Shown piece by piece: positions 1-8,132 of a stretch of DNA of 64,000 nt (position 1 is its first letter; each line of letters opens with the position of its first letter). Both the position numbers and the translations under genes were made by a program. Under the pieces are notes generated by a model. It worked only from the letters and a program-made list of their open reading frames with translations, did not search any database and was not told the origin of the DNA. The DNA comes from Propionicimonas paludicola (GTDB lineage Bacteria > Actinomycetota > Actinomycetes > Propionibacteriales > Propionibacteriaceae): NCBI RefSeq assembly GCF_002563675.1, contig NZ_PDJC01000001.1:620001-684000 (forward strand). The letters run 5' to 3'.

Positions 1-35
1 GCCGCCTCTTCGCGGGTGATATTCGCTGGATACAT
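1..35 (-). CDS. pepN: 5' end of probable aminopeptidase N (partial)
   Basis: Only the first eleven codons lie in the window. They read MYPANITREEA, which I recognise as the usual start of actinobacterial M1-family aminopeptidase N, a zinc peptidase that removes N-terminal residues from peptides in the cytosol. A GAGG ribosome binding site stands about five bases before the ATG. The gene runs off the left edge, so no catalytic motif is visible and the call rests on the N-terminal signature alone. Confidence 0.5.
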   Translation of the reverse strand, partial: MYPANITREEA

Positions 36-252
36 GGAGCCTCGCTGAGATGCTTCGGTGAACTGGCGGGTCCGCAGAAAGTGGGTGGTGCTGCGGGCCG
101 GAGGTTACTAGCAGTGTCGCGACCTCCCCAAACCCGAAGCTGTGACAAGGGTGGACGCTGACGGCCCGGACGGGCCTCGACGCGCATCTCGTTGGGCGTG
201 GCGGCCACCGTGAACAGGCTTGGTGCCGCAAGCTGTAGGGGTGCAACCCACC

Positions 253-1692
253 GTGAGCCCCGCTGTGCTGCTGTTCGGTGGCGGCGAAGTGCGGGTGGCC
301 GCCGACGGCCTGACCACCCGGCTGATCCGGGGCAAGGAACTGGTCGCCGAGCTGAGCTGGGTGGGCGCGGCTCCGTCCTCAGTTGAGCTGATCGCCGACG
401 ACGAGGTTGAGCACGTCCTGGCGTCCGGGGGAGCGCGGCTGCTGCAACGGGTGACCGTCGCCGAGACCTGGCGGACGCGGTGGGTGCTGGTCCGCGATCA
501 CGGCGGCGATCAGGCAGTGGACGAGCGGCTGCGGGTCCAGCCCGGACCCGAGTACACCTTGTGGAGCTGGGCCACCGGCGTCACCGCCCTGCTAGCCATC
601 GCGCCGGCGCACGGTGCCGGCCCGGTGCTGTGCCTGCGGCTGGAGCAGGGCCACTTGGAGCTCGTCGATCCCGAGCCCGGACGGGTGGCCGCGGAGTTCC
701 AGATCGCGGCTCCCGGGACGATGCTGGGCACCGGCGAGCGACTGGTCACGGTGATCGAGGGCAGCTGGCAGCCGAACCTGGCTGCCCTGGAGACCCGGCT
801 GCCCGCCTGGCTGGGCGATACCCAGCTGGATCACGGCTGCCCGTGGCGCGCAGATCTCGCCGACTTCGGCATCACCGCCCCTGACGACGTCGAGTTGGGC
901 TTCAGCGAGGGCGCCGTACTGCTCGACGGGCCACCCGGACGGCGCCTGATCGAGGTGCACACTCCGCGCGGACTGAGCCGGATCCCGGTGGAGTGGGTAC
1001 CGCCGGCCGAGCAGGTCCTGCATCAGGTGGCGGTGGCCGCGCTGGACTCCGCCCGTCCGCTGAGTGGGGCGGCCGCCCTGTGCATTCAGCGGGCCGCCGA
1101 GCGGCATGCGGTCTGGCTGGAGGCCGGCGCCCACGATCGGCTGGACCGCTTCGACTGGGCCAATGACGACTCCATCTTTGCGGCAGCATTCGCCCTGGCC
1201 AGAGGCCGGAGTGAAGGCGAAGCCGCAGTGGTCTCGGACGGTCTGAGAGTGCTCGGCGCCCGGGCCACCGGAGTCGGCTTCGGACGGCTGGCCATGGCCG
1301 GCTGGCTCGCCTCATTGAGCGTGGGCCTGGACGCCCGCGAGCGCTGCCTGGAACTGCTCGGACGTCCCGCCGTCGGCCGGACCGCGGCCCTGGAGAGCTC
1401 GCTGCTCCATTACCGCAGCATCGACTTCGGCCAAGCCGAACTGGCCGGCGTCTACCACCGGCTCGGTGGGACCTTGCCCGGACGCGCCCCGCTGCTGTCC
1501 TGGTCCGAGATCGCCTCTTTGGTCGGCCTGCTCGAGCTCTGCCCGCCGGAATGGCCCGGTGCCGTCGACTACGCCCAGGCCGCCGAGAAGGCCCGCGGAC
1601 AGATCCTGTGCGCCTACCTGGACGGCGAGATCACCGACCCCGAGCCGTTGGCCTGGCTGCTGTTCACTCCAGAACTAGTCGCCGCTGGCTAG
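253..1692 (+). CDS. hypothetical protein, 479 aa
   Basis: This is a long open frame with actinobacterial codon use, transcribed away from the pepN fragment. I chose the GTG at 253 because an AGGGGTG element precedes it; in-frame TTG at 220 and GTGs at 223 and 241 are possible alternatives. The protein has no signal peptide, no membrane segment and no catalytic motif I recognise. The first half is rich in beta-forming residues, and the second half is a leucine/alanine-rich helical domain. Function unknown. It lies just outside the genomic island, upstream of tRNA-Pro. Confidence 0.7.
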   Translation: MSPAVLLFGGGEVRVAADGLTTRLIRGKELVAELSWVGAAPSSVELIADDEVEHVLASGGARLLQRVTVAETWRTRWVLVRDHGGDQAVDERLRVQPGPEYTLWSWATGVTALLAIAPAHGAGPVLCLRLEQGHLELVDPEPGRVAAEFQIAAPGTMLGTGERLVTVIEGSWQPNLAALETRLPAWLGDTQLDHGCPWRADLADFGITAPDDVELGFSEGAVLLDGPPGRRLIEVHTPRGLSRIPVEWVPPAEQVLHQVAVAALDSARPLSGAAALCIQRAAERHAVWLEAGAHDRLDRFDWANDDSIFAAAFALARGRSEGEAAVVSDGLRVLGARATGVGFGRLAMAGWLASLSVGLDARERCLELLGRPAVGRTAALESSLLHYRSIDFGQAELAGVYHRLGGTLPGRAPLLSWSEIASLVGLLELCPPEWPGAVDYAQAAEKARGQILCAYLDGEITDPEPLAWLLFTPELVAAG

Positions 1693-1750
1693 GTAGTCGG
1701 GTGGCCATAGTTGGTGGGCCGGGTCGGCTCACCGTAGAGTGGCCGCGATC

Positions 1751-1826
1751 CGGGGCGTAGCGTAGTGGCTAGCGCGCCTGCTTTGGGAGCAGGAGACCGC
1801 AGGTTCGAGTCCTGTCGCCCCGACCA
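1751..1826 (+). tRNA. tRNA-Pro(TGG), island insertion site
   Basis: The acceptor arms CGGGGCG (1751-1757) and CGCCCCG (1816-1822) pair fully. The anticodon stem CCTGC/GCAGG holds the loop TTTGGGA, giving anticodon TGG. The T arm GCAGG-TTCGAGT-CCTGT is normal and CCA is encoded at 1824-1826. The gene is intact although its 3' part is the left attachment site of the island that follows, as is usual when an element carries a copy of the tRNA 3' end. Confidence 0.95.
1796..1826 (+). repeat. attL: left 31-bp copy of the tRNA-Pro 3' end
   Basis: These 31 bases, covering the T arm, the 3' acceptor strand and CCA, are identical to 15953-15983. The two copies are direct repeats 14.2 kb apart and bound a block of defence-type genes and integrase fragments. 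This is the footprint of site-specific integration by a tyrosine integrase into a tRNA 3' end. Confidence 0.9.
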
Positions 1827-2031
1827 TTTCGGCACTGCCGATGTGCCTAGGGATTGCTGCTCCGCCACTAGGGCTATGTCCGAACGGCAGTATCACGAGT
1901 GATCAGAACATGCCTCTCACGGACACCCTTCACCCCAAATGGGCTCTGAGAAGTGATCGTTAGGGCGCGCGTTTCCCCTAGTCAGCGAGATCGGGCTGGA
2001 AGCCAGAGTTCCCGGGCCTCAGAGGTGCCTG

Positions 2032-2277
2032 ATGGCTCACGGGAGGCGGTCGTACTGCAGCATCGAGCAGCGCTCCGGGTTCTTCCTCGCCCGCTATTGG
2101 GGACCTGACCAGGGGCACTACGAAGCTCCGCACGCCTTTCTCTCAAAGATCGACGCCGAGTACTGGCTGGCCGAGATCCACAGAGAGATCGTGCGCTGGG
2201 AGTGGCGGCCGCCACAGAAGGACGTGGAAGCCGACCCCGAAGTCGGTTCGGGCGACTTGCCTCCCTGTCCGGGCTGA
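2032..2277 (+). pseudogene. N-terminal fragment of a tyrosine integrase (arm-binding domain)
   Basis: The 81-aa product contains the pattern ARYWGPDQGHYEAPHAF followed by KIDAEYWLAE. This matches the N-terminal arm-DNA-binding domain of actinophage-type tyrosine integrases, where the usual form is ARYTGPDG...APHTF..K.DAE.WL. An AGAGGTG ribosome binding site sits five bases before the ATG. A stop follows the domain, and no core-binding or catalytic domain (R...HxxR...Y) follows in any frame. It lies 205 bases inside attL, where the integrase of such an element is expected, so it is probably what remains of the integrase that inserted the island. Confidence 0.65.
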
Positions 2278-2362
2278 CCATCGACCGAGCTGGGGCGTTC
2301 GCGCGCCCAGCAATTCACCGTCGACATCGTGCCGGAGCTGGTCGCGCGGGGGAGAGAACCCG

Positions 2363-2503
2363 CCTGACGTGATCGCGGACCGCACCTATTCGGGCTAGTT
2401 CGTGGTCCGCGCCCCGCCAGAACTGCTCCGCCAGCTCGTCATCGAGGCCGCCGACCAGCACATGTCACTTAACCGTCTGATCCGCGGTCGCCTCGGCGTC
2501 TGA
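2363..2503 (+). pseudogene. HicB-type antitoxin remnant with in-frame TAG
   Basis: The frame reads DRTYSG, then TAG, then FVVRAPPELLRQL, then SLNRLIRGRLGV and a TGA stop. The C-terminal part of HicB-family ribbon-helix-helix antitoxins has the form YSGKF.VR.PPELHR.LA.EAA...SLNRL, so the TAG at 2396-2398 stands exactly where a lysine codon (AAG) is expected. No HicB N-terminal fold and no HicA toxin is visible beside it. I read it as a dead toxin-antitoxin fragment. Confidence 0.6.
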
Positions 2504-3035
2504 AGCGGTCCTCCGGACTACGCCCCCGGAAATGCCCATTGTGTATCGCGATCGGAGGGAGGACAGGCAAGCGGGGGAGGAGAGGCAAGGGGGAGGGTAG
2601 GGAGGTGAAGGGAGGGAGGGAAGAGCGTCGGCGTAGGGGAGGCGCGGAAGAGAGCGTCGGCGTAGGGGAGGCGCGGAAGAGAGCATCGGCGGTGGAGGGG
2701 GGAGCGGAGGCGGAAGGCCGTCGTGCAGCCGGCGACGCGGAAGCAGGGTCGGTGCCTGAGGTGTGTCGCACTCCACGTCTCGCGCTTCATCGGTGGTCTG
2801 ACCTGAGTGTCCGACCCGCCGGGGGAGGTTTGCCGGTCCGACGCAGCCGACGTTTCGACCGAGGTCGACGGAACTGATGCTGGACGCCCAGCGACCTGGT
2901 TGGGCCTCTGCCGCCATCCCTCATTTTGCGGTCGGACCGATGATGCTCATGGAGGGAACGAGCAGGTCGTCTGTTGCGGCGGCAATGCGGATGGTGGACC
3001 TAACTGGCCACGCTTCCAATGGTGTGCATTCGGCC
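2504..3035. other. non-coding interval with polypurine tract
   Basis: No credible gene is visible here on either strand. The left half (about 2550-2720) is a strongly strand-asymmetric G/A-rich tract that contains a 29-bp tandem repeat. The right half, up to the end of the SIR2 gene, has ordinary composition without start signals or recognisable protein patterns. Confidence 0.5.
2622..2690 (+). repeat. 29-bp tandem repeat in a G/A-rich tract
   Basis: The unit beginning AGAGCGTCGGCGTAGGGG starts at 2622 and again at 2651, both copies being identical over 29 bases. A third, partial copy starts at 2680 and diverges after about 11 bases. The repeat sits within about 170 bases of polypurine sequence (roughly 2550-2720). 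Confidence 0.85.
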
Positions 3036-4601
3036 CTACAGGCCGGCGCTGGAGAGAGCACGAGCGTGCGCGGCAAGAGCAGGGAGGAAGAGGTCAGAGC
3101 TTTCCGTGATCTGACGGTGACCCAGATCCTGCTCGAGGGCCGCCCATTGCGTGCGCCGGATGTCTTGCGCGTAATGCCTCACCGACACGGGTGGCAGGGG
3201 ATCCACCCAGTACTCGTGGAGGAGACTGGCTTGTTGCTTTGCGAGCCATTGGCGAAGGTCTTGGTCGCGCATGCTGCACCCAACCCAAAGCCAAAGGACG
3301 CTTTCCCCATCCTCAGTGATGGCGTCAAGTACCTGCTCCACGCTCCGCGGGAGACCTCGCGATGTGTCGTTAATGTTTGCGACCATGCTGTCGGGTTCTT
3401 GCACCGTGCCATGAATCTTGAGTACTGGAACGCAGGACTCTTCGCCGTGGAGGCGAGCTCGGACTAGGTCGGCACTCTCGCTGAACTGCGCATCTCCGAC
3501 GATCACTCGGTGCTCGGCGCCCATGCCGTCCTCGATGAGTTCGTCGAAGTTCACAGTCGCGATGACCAATTTGGGGAGAAGGGCAGGAAGTTCCCACAAA
3601 GCCCTTCGTCCGGCGGGCGTGCGCTCCAGCGCCTTTTCGCAGTCGGACTTGATTCGTCCATATGTCGACGACTCAGAGCGCGGACGACCGTTGAGAGCGA
3701 AGAACTCCTCACGCAGGACTCGCTCAAGCGTCAGGCCGCGCTCGAAGCGTGCCGCCGGGATGTCGCGCTCCTCAGCCATCCATCGCTGGTTGGCCTCCAG
3801 CCAGTCGCGGAACCCTGAAAGCAAGTCCGGAGAGGTTGTGGGCCGGCCTGTCAGGTGGGCAATCGCAAGGTTCCGGAGGTAGTCCCCTTGCGGGATACGG
3901 CAGCTGGCCGACGCTCCCGCTCCGAGGAACAGCACAACTCGGCGATCGACGGAGTCGAGCATGTTGTGCAGGCGCGGCTGCAGATCTGTTGGGGCTGATC
4001 GCTCAATGAACTCTTCCCCTCGGACCACCAGGCGCACTGCACCCTCCTGACGGTTGCAGTGCGAAGGGACATCCACTGCTCCGGAGGCAATCGGGACCAG
4101 CGTCTTGAGTTCCGGAGGTGCGAACTGCAAGCCAAGGCAGATCGCATCCCAGATCAGGGCCGCTCGCAATTCGTCCAGATCGACCAGGGAGTACGTCAAT
4201 AGAACCAACTCTCTTGACATCTCTGAGGAGGAGAGCATGGCCAGCACATCTCCGAGAGTTGCTGTCGATCCGGTGAGCTCGCGCGAGCCATTGACAGTCA
4301 CGTGCAAACCATCGCCCTCTTCCGCGATGGCGACGACGACTCCCCGGTTGCTGCATAGCGACTCCAGGTATCTGGCCATCGGTTCGTTGAGCGGCCCGGC
4401 AGGAGGGGTGTGGGTGAGAGTCGGTGATTCGCCGCACCATCTGAACGCTCCGCCATAGTGCCGTGTAACCGCCTCGAGGACATCAGCAAAGCCGTCTGCG
4501 TCATCGTGAACGCATGGCAGAACAATCGGGGTGTTGACGTCGAGGCGGTCGAGGTGAATCGAGATGATCCGGCCCAGGAAGTCCATGCCTGCGATCGTCA
4601 C
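3036..4601 (-). CDS. SIR2-domain protein (putative NAD-consuming defence effector)
   Basis: The protein has 521 residues. About 215 N-terminal residues match nothing I know. They are followed by a SIR2-like domain: FLGAGASASCRIP near residues 225-237 (nucleotide-binding loop), VNFDELIED near 345, LKIHGT near 400 and WVGCSMRDQDLRQWL near 455. Bacterial SIR2-like proteins of this kind usually hydrolyse NAD+ as the abortive effector of anti-phage systems. The ATG overlaps the stop of the upstream gene as ATGA (4598-4601), so translation is probably coupled. It is the last gene of the series that begins with the methyltransferase. NAD hydrolysis is inferred from the family and has not been shown for this protein. 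Confidence 0.8.
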   Translation of the reverse strand: MTIAGMDFLGRIISIHLDRLDVNTPIVLPCVHDDADGFADVLEAVTRHYGGAFRWCGESPTLTHTPPAGPLNEPMARYLESLCSNRGVVVAIAEEGDGLHVTVNGSRELTGSTATLGDVLAMLSSSEMSRELVLLTYSLVDLDELRAALIWDAICLGLQFAPPELKTLVPIASGAVDVPSHCNRQEGAVRLVVRGEEFIERSAPTDLQPRLHNMLDSVDRRVVLFLGAGASASCRIPQGDYLRNLAIAHLTGRPTTSPDLLSGFRDWLEANQRWMAEERDIPAARFERGLTLERVLREEFFALNGRPRSESSTYGRIKSDCEKALERTPAGRRALWELPALLPKLVIATVNFDELIEDGMGAEHRVIVGDAQFSESADLVRARLHGEESCVPVLKIHGTVQEPDSMVANINDTSRGLPRSVEQVLDAITEDGESVLWLWVGCSMRDQDLRQWLAKQQASLLHEYWVDPLPPVSVRHYAQDIRRTQWAALEQDLGHRQITESSDLFLPALAAHARALSSAGL

Positions 4602-5545
4602 TTGGGCACCTGCAGGCTCTTCACGTATGCAGTCTCAAGTTCAAGACCGAGGTCATGGTCGCGAACAGAGCGTTCCCAAGTTAGGCCCCAGCTCTTGAGC
4701 CGCGGCAGGATGTCCGAGTAGGTAGACTGCGCCGTTTCCGCGGCAAGTCGTACCCTCGTGAGGTCCACCGCGCGTCGCTTGGCAAGCGATGCCGAGATCA
4801 TCCCCAGAAGCTGCCCTCGCCGACTCTCGACGACGAAGCACCGGGTCGTTCCCTGAATGTCCTCGAGGCGCACCGCGCCCATCGATTGGCGATGCGCCTC
4901 GGTGACAATCCAGTTGCTCGTCAGGCGAGTCCGCTCACGTGTAGCGACTGGACTCCCGCCTATCGAGGTGGAGAACGCCTCCGCCACGCGCATGACCGCT
5001 GTTGCGAGTTCACGCTCATCTCGGCGGTCCTTCGGGACCATCAACGCATGAGACTCCCCAAGGCAACCGTTCAGCAGCAGGAAATAGTAGAAACCCAGCG
5101 TCTGTGGACGCAGGTCACCACCAATACTCACCGCTCGCGCAACGACTTTTCGATGGGTCGAACCGTAGAACCTTACGAGCCGGAGAGTGAGGTCCAGCAA
5201 ATGGGTCACTTCGCGATCGTCACCGAGCTCGAGAAGCAACCGACCCTCTGGTGTCACGAATCCTGCTCTCGACGTGACTGGAAGGTATAGCTCCGCTGGG
5301 ATGTTGGGCCGCTCCCGCGGAACGGCGATGAGCGACTGTGCTGCCGCTCGAATGCTCTTGGGTGTGACTTCTGGCGAGAAGACCCGCTGCAGCGATTCAA
5401 GGTCGACTGAGAAACCACCTGGTGCTGATCCGGTCTGCGCGATCCATGCCTCACGGAGGTAGGTGACGATTGCCTCGCGCTGCTCCGAAGACAGTGAGTC
5501 AAATGAGCCCAGGAGTGCTCCGAGGCGTTGTGGCTGGTCGCTCAC
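4598..5545 (-). CDS. unknown 315-aa protein between an SMC-like ATPase and a SIR2 gene
   Basis: I recognise no domain. The protein is soluble, mixed alpha/beta, with an acidic N-terminal helical part and several arginine-rich stretches (for example RERTRLTSNW near residue 204). It overlaps the ATPase gene upstream (ATGA, 5542-5545) and the SIR2 gene downstream (ATGA, 4598-4601), so the three products are probably made in fixed proportion and may form a complex. By position it could be the middle component of an ABC-three-component or Lamassu-type system, linking ATPase and effector. That comparison rests on gene order only. Confidence 0.7.
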   Translation of the reverse strand: MSDQPQRLGALLGSFDSLSSEQREAIVTYLREAWIAQTGSAPGGFSVDLESLQRVFSPEVTPKSIRAAAQSLIAVPRERPNIPAELYLPVTSRAGFVTPEGRLLLELGDDREVTHLLDLTLRLVRFYGSTHRKVVARAVSIGGDLRPQTLGFYYFLLLNGCLGESHALMVPKDRRDERELATAVMRVAEAFSTSIGGSPVATRERTRLTSNWIVTEAHRQSMGAVRLEDIQGTTRCFVVESRRGQLLGMISASLAKRRAVDLTRVRLAAETAQSTYSDILPRLKSWGLTWERSVRDHDLGLELETAYVKSLQVPK

Positions 5546-7911
5546 GACAACTCCACGGCGCTGTACCCGCGTTGCTTGATCTGCCTGCTGCGCTCCTCGT
5601 ACTTCGCCCGAAGGCTTCCGCGGGTGTCCTCAAGTTCGGCTTCATAGTCGACTTGCAGCGGCAGGACCACTATCACCTGCTCGGCCACCTGCTTGACTAT
5701 GCCGCTCGATAGGAACGCCGCAAGGTCGGGCATCCTGTCGGCGGAAACGAAGGCGCCAAACTCGTCGAGGAATAGCAGGCGATTCGGCTTAGCGCTCGGC
5801 TCGATATCTGCGATGCGGGCTTGGGTGAACGCGAACGCCTGTTCTCCAGTGGAATAGCTCGCGAGTGCTCGGATGTCGGCGGAGCCATCCGTCAGCATGA
5901 GTGACACCGTTCCGTCGGCGGGATCGATGTCAGTGATCGTCGCGTTCTCGAAAACCCTCGCCCGGATGGCGGGAGTGTTCAGAGTTGCGGTGAGACGGGC
6001 TCCCAACACCCGCCGAAGCGGCTTGATCAGGTGCCGCGAAGAGTCGAGGAGAGGGGAGTCGTTGAGGCCTCGTTGAAGGACGGACTGAGCAACGCCTTGA
6101 AGTGTCAGCATGAGGTCTGCGAGGTCGTCCGGAAGGCTGACGGCCTCGTTGACGGCTGCCTTCACTCTCTCCAGCCTGTCGGCCAAGGGTGCCGTCGAAT
6201 CACCTCCCTCGACGGTCAGCATCCACGCGAACCGGTCGTCTGTGGCGATGCTGCGAACCAACTCGGCTGTCTCCGCGCTGTGCGCAGACTGACGACGACG
6301 GGCCTGATCTAGGGACGTCGTTGCGGACATGACCTCCTCGTCTGCTCGTGCGAGGTTCCGTCTATAGTCCGGCTCGACGCGCAGCCACTCTGTGCGCAGA
6401 ACCCCTAGATGATCTTCGATCTCTAGGAGGTCGAGCTCTGCGTCCTCTCGCGACACCATTCCTCGAGCGGCAGCGGCTCGGTCCAGGGCGGCGAGCTCGA
6501 TGCGAAGTTTGCCGAGCTCGTTCTCCAGCGCACCCACGGACTGCTGGGCTTCCTTGGACGCTTCACTGCTTGCGCCCGCATCGTCGGCTTCCTCCTCGAG
6601 ACGGACGAGATCCTGCTCGGCCTCGTCAGCGAGTTCTTCCTCCCGGTGAGCTTGCTCAACGAGGGCTCCGAGGTGATCAATCGTTCGGAGCCTGACGGCG
6701 AGATCGTTCACGCGCGAGTTGAGCTCGCGTACCTCGGCCGGTGTCGGTTGGTCCCGCAAACTTCGGCTCGTTGCCCCGAGCGCGTCCAATGCAGCTCTCA
6801 CCGTAAGTCGTGGCTCGAACCCCTGGGCTAGTTCCTCATCGCGGACGGAGTCGCTGGTCGCACTGAGGAGCCCCAGAGTCTGTTCGACGACTTCGCGTAC
6901 CTCGCCAGCGGTGTCTAGAGAGGTAAGGCGCGCCCGCGTGAGACCTACTTGCTCCAAGCAGTCGTCCTTCGCCCTGGAGATCGCAGATTGGTTTGGTTCA
7001 AGGTCGAGAACGAAAGCTTCAGCTTCCATCTCAGCTCGCGTCTTGGCCGCACGGGCACTGCGGGTGCGAAGCAGACGCTGTCCCGCGGCGAGGCGCCGGC
7101 CCGCGTCTCCCTGTGCCGCAACAGCCGAACTCAATGTCTCGGCGTTCGCGCGGGCACCCTCCAGGCGCTGCTCAAGCTCGGCAACCCGGGCTGCCACGGC
7201 CCGCCGTTGGGAGAGCAGCGCGTCGGCGTCTGCGTCTAGCGACGCGACCTTGTTGAGGAGCTCGATGCCCCGCATTAGGGCGCGAAGGGAATCGTCGGCT
7301 TGCCGCGCCGCCTCAATCGCGCTAACTAGGTTGTCGTCGCATCGCACGACGGCATCGTGATCACGAGCTGACTGCCCCGGCTCGAAACGGCTCAGTAGTT
7401 CAATGGCCGGACCCGCGTGCCCTCTCACGTCGAGGTGACGCTTGCGAAGAAGGCCGCTCACGTCACGCAGGTGCCCTTCGAACGTCTCGATGTGACGCGC
7501 GAGTGTTTGAACGAGGTCTTCGGTTCCAGAGATGTGGTTCACGTCGAGCAGTGAGCTGAGATCGGCAAAAGATGCGCGCGCGCCATCGATCCGGCACTCG
7601 CCGATCCACTCCGACGGCTCTACCGGTTGATCCGGCCACTGCGATGGAACCATCTTCAACTGGATGTCGGTGGCGCCGTTGAGGCCACTGCCAGTCAGCT
7701 CAGCATTGCCAAGGCGGTCGCGGAAGGATTTCCAGAGCTCAGGACGAGCCGTGAAAGCACTAGGCACCGTGCCGGAAGCAAGCTGCAGCAACTGGATCGC
7801 TACTGTCTTGCCAATTCCGTTAGGACCTTCAATCAAGCACGGACTGATGTCCGGGATCTCACTGATTGCCTGCAGTCCCCCAGTTGGGTGCGCATCAATC
7901 CGCCAATGCAC
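5542..7911 (-). CDS. SMC/ABC-type coiled-coil ATPase
   Basis: The protein has about 789 residues with split ABC/SMC head motifs. Walker A is GPNGIGKT near residues 29-36, a signature-like YSTGEQ lies near 680, and Walker B is LLFLDEFGAF near 715. The roughly 500 residues between are rich in Glu, Arg, Ala and Leu in coiled-coil patterns (about 170-560). There is no CxxC zinc hook. Such proteins bind DNA or DNA ends, and in defence systems act as sensors. I chose the GTG at 7911 because GAGG lies six bases upstream; an ATG at 7923 is also possible. The start overlaps the 65-aa gene and the stop overlaps the next gene as ATGA. Confidence 0.8.
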   Translation of the reverse strand: MHWRIDAHPTGGLQAISEIPDISPCLIEGPNGIGKTVAIQLLQLASGTVPSAFTARPELWKSFRDRLGNAELTGSGLNGATDIQLKMVPSQWPDQPVEPSEWIGECRIDGARASFADLSSLLDVNHISGTEDLVQTLARHIETFEGHLRDVSGLLRKRHLDVRGHAGPAIELLSRFEPGQSARDHDAVVRCDDNLVSAIEAARQADDSLRALMRGIELLNKVASLDADADALLSQRRAVAARVAELEQRLEGARANAETLSSAVAAQGDAGRRLAAGQRLLRTRSARAAKTRAEMEAEAFVLDLEPNQSAISRAKDDCLEQVGLTRARLTSLDTAGEVREVVEQTLGLLSATSDSVRDEELAQGFEPRLTVRAALDALGATSRSLRDQPTPAEVRELNSRVNDLAVRLRTIDHLGALVEQAHREEELADEAEQDLVRLEEEADDAGASSEASKEAQQSVGALENELGKLRIELAALDRAAAARGMVSREDAELDLLEIEDHLGVLRTEWLRVEPDYRRNLARADEEVMSATTSLDQARRRQSAHSAETAELVRSIATDDRFAWMLTVEGGDSTAPLADRLERVKAAVNEAVSLPDDLADLMLTLQGVAQSVLQRGLNDSPLLDSSRHLIKPLRRVLGARLTATLNTPAIRARVFENATITDIDPADGTVSLMLTDGSADIRALASYSTGEQAFAFTQARIADIEPSAKPNRLLFLDEFGAFVSADRMPDLAAFLSSGIVKQVAEQVIVVLPLQVDYEAELEDTRGSLRAKYEERSRQIKQRGYSAVELS

Positions 7912-8092
7912 GGCTGACCTCATCGCGAAGGTACTGCTCGACCGAGAACTCATCCTCAGGCGTCACAAGACGAGTCAGTGCTTCTGCCTGTCGCCTAAGC
8001 CGCTGTTGCTCGCTCGACTCCCCGAGTTCAGCGATCAGAGCGTCCATCACCTCTATCGCGACTTGTGAACTTCGTTGGCGCTGTGTGATCAC
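7895..8092 (-). CDS. small helical protein, 65 aa
   Basis: This is a charged, probably all-helical protein with heptad-like leucines (VMDALIAEL near residue 15, LRRQAEALTRL near 32). It starts with GTG at 8092, 40 bases after the stop of the methyltransferase, and overlaps the start of the ATPase gene. No domain is recognised. The position and tight packing favour a real subunit of the ATPase system. An in-frame ATG at 8047 could instead be the start, because no strong ribosome binding site precedes the GTG. Confidence 0.55.
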   Translation of the reverse strand: MITQRQRSSQVAIEVMDALIAELGESSEQQRLRRQAEALTRLVTPEDEFSVEQYLRDEVSRALAD

Positions 8093-8132
8093 AGGGACGA
8101 CTCTAGGGGTCAGGAGGCAGGCTCGCCGCGAG

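Noticed and set aside
2539-3109. Plus-strand frames rich in Arg/Gly/Glu across the polypurine tract
   Set aside because: They result from the repeated G/A composition, have no start signal and match no protein pattern.
2877-3467. A 196-aa plus-strand frame at the end of the SIR2 gene
   Set aside because: It runs antisense into the SIR2 coding region and has no family character; the SIR2 frame carries the motifs.
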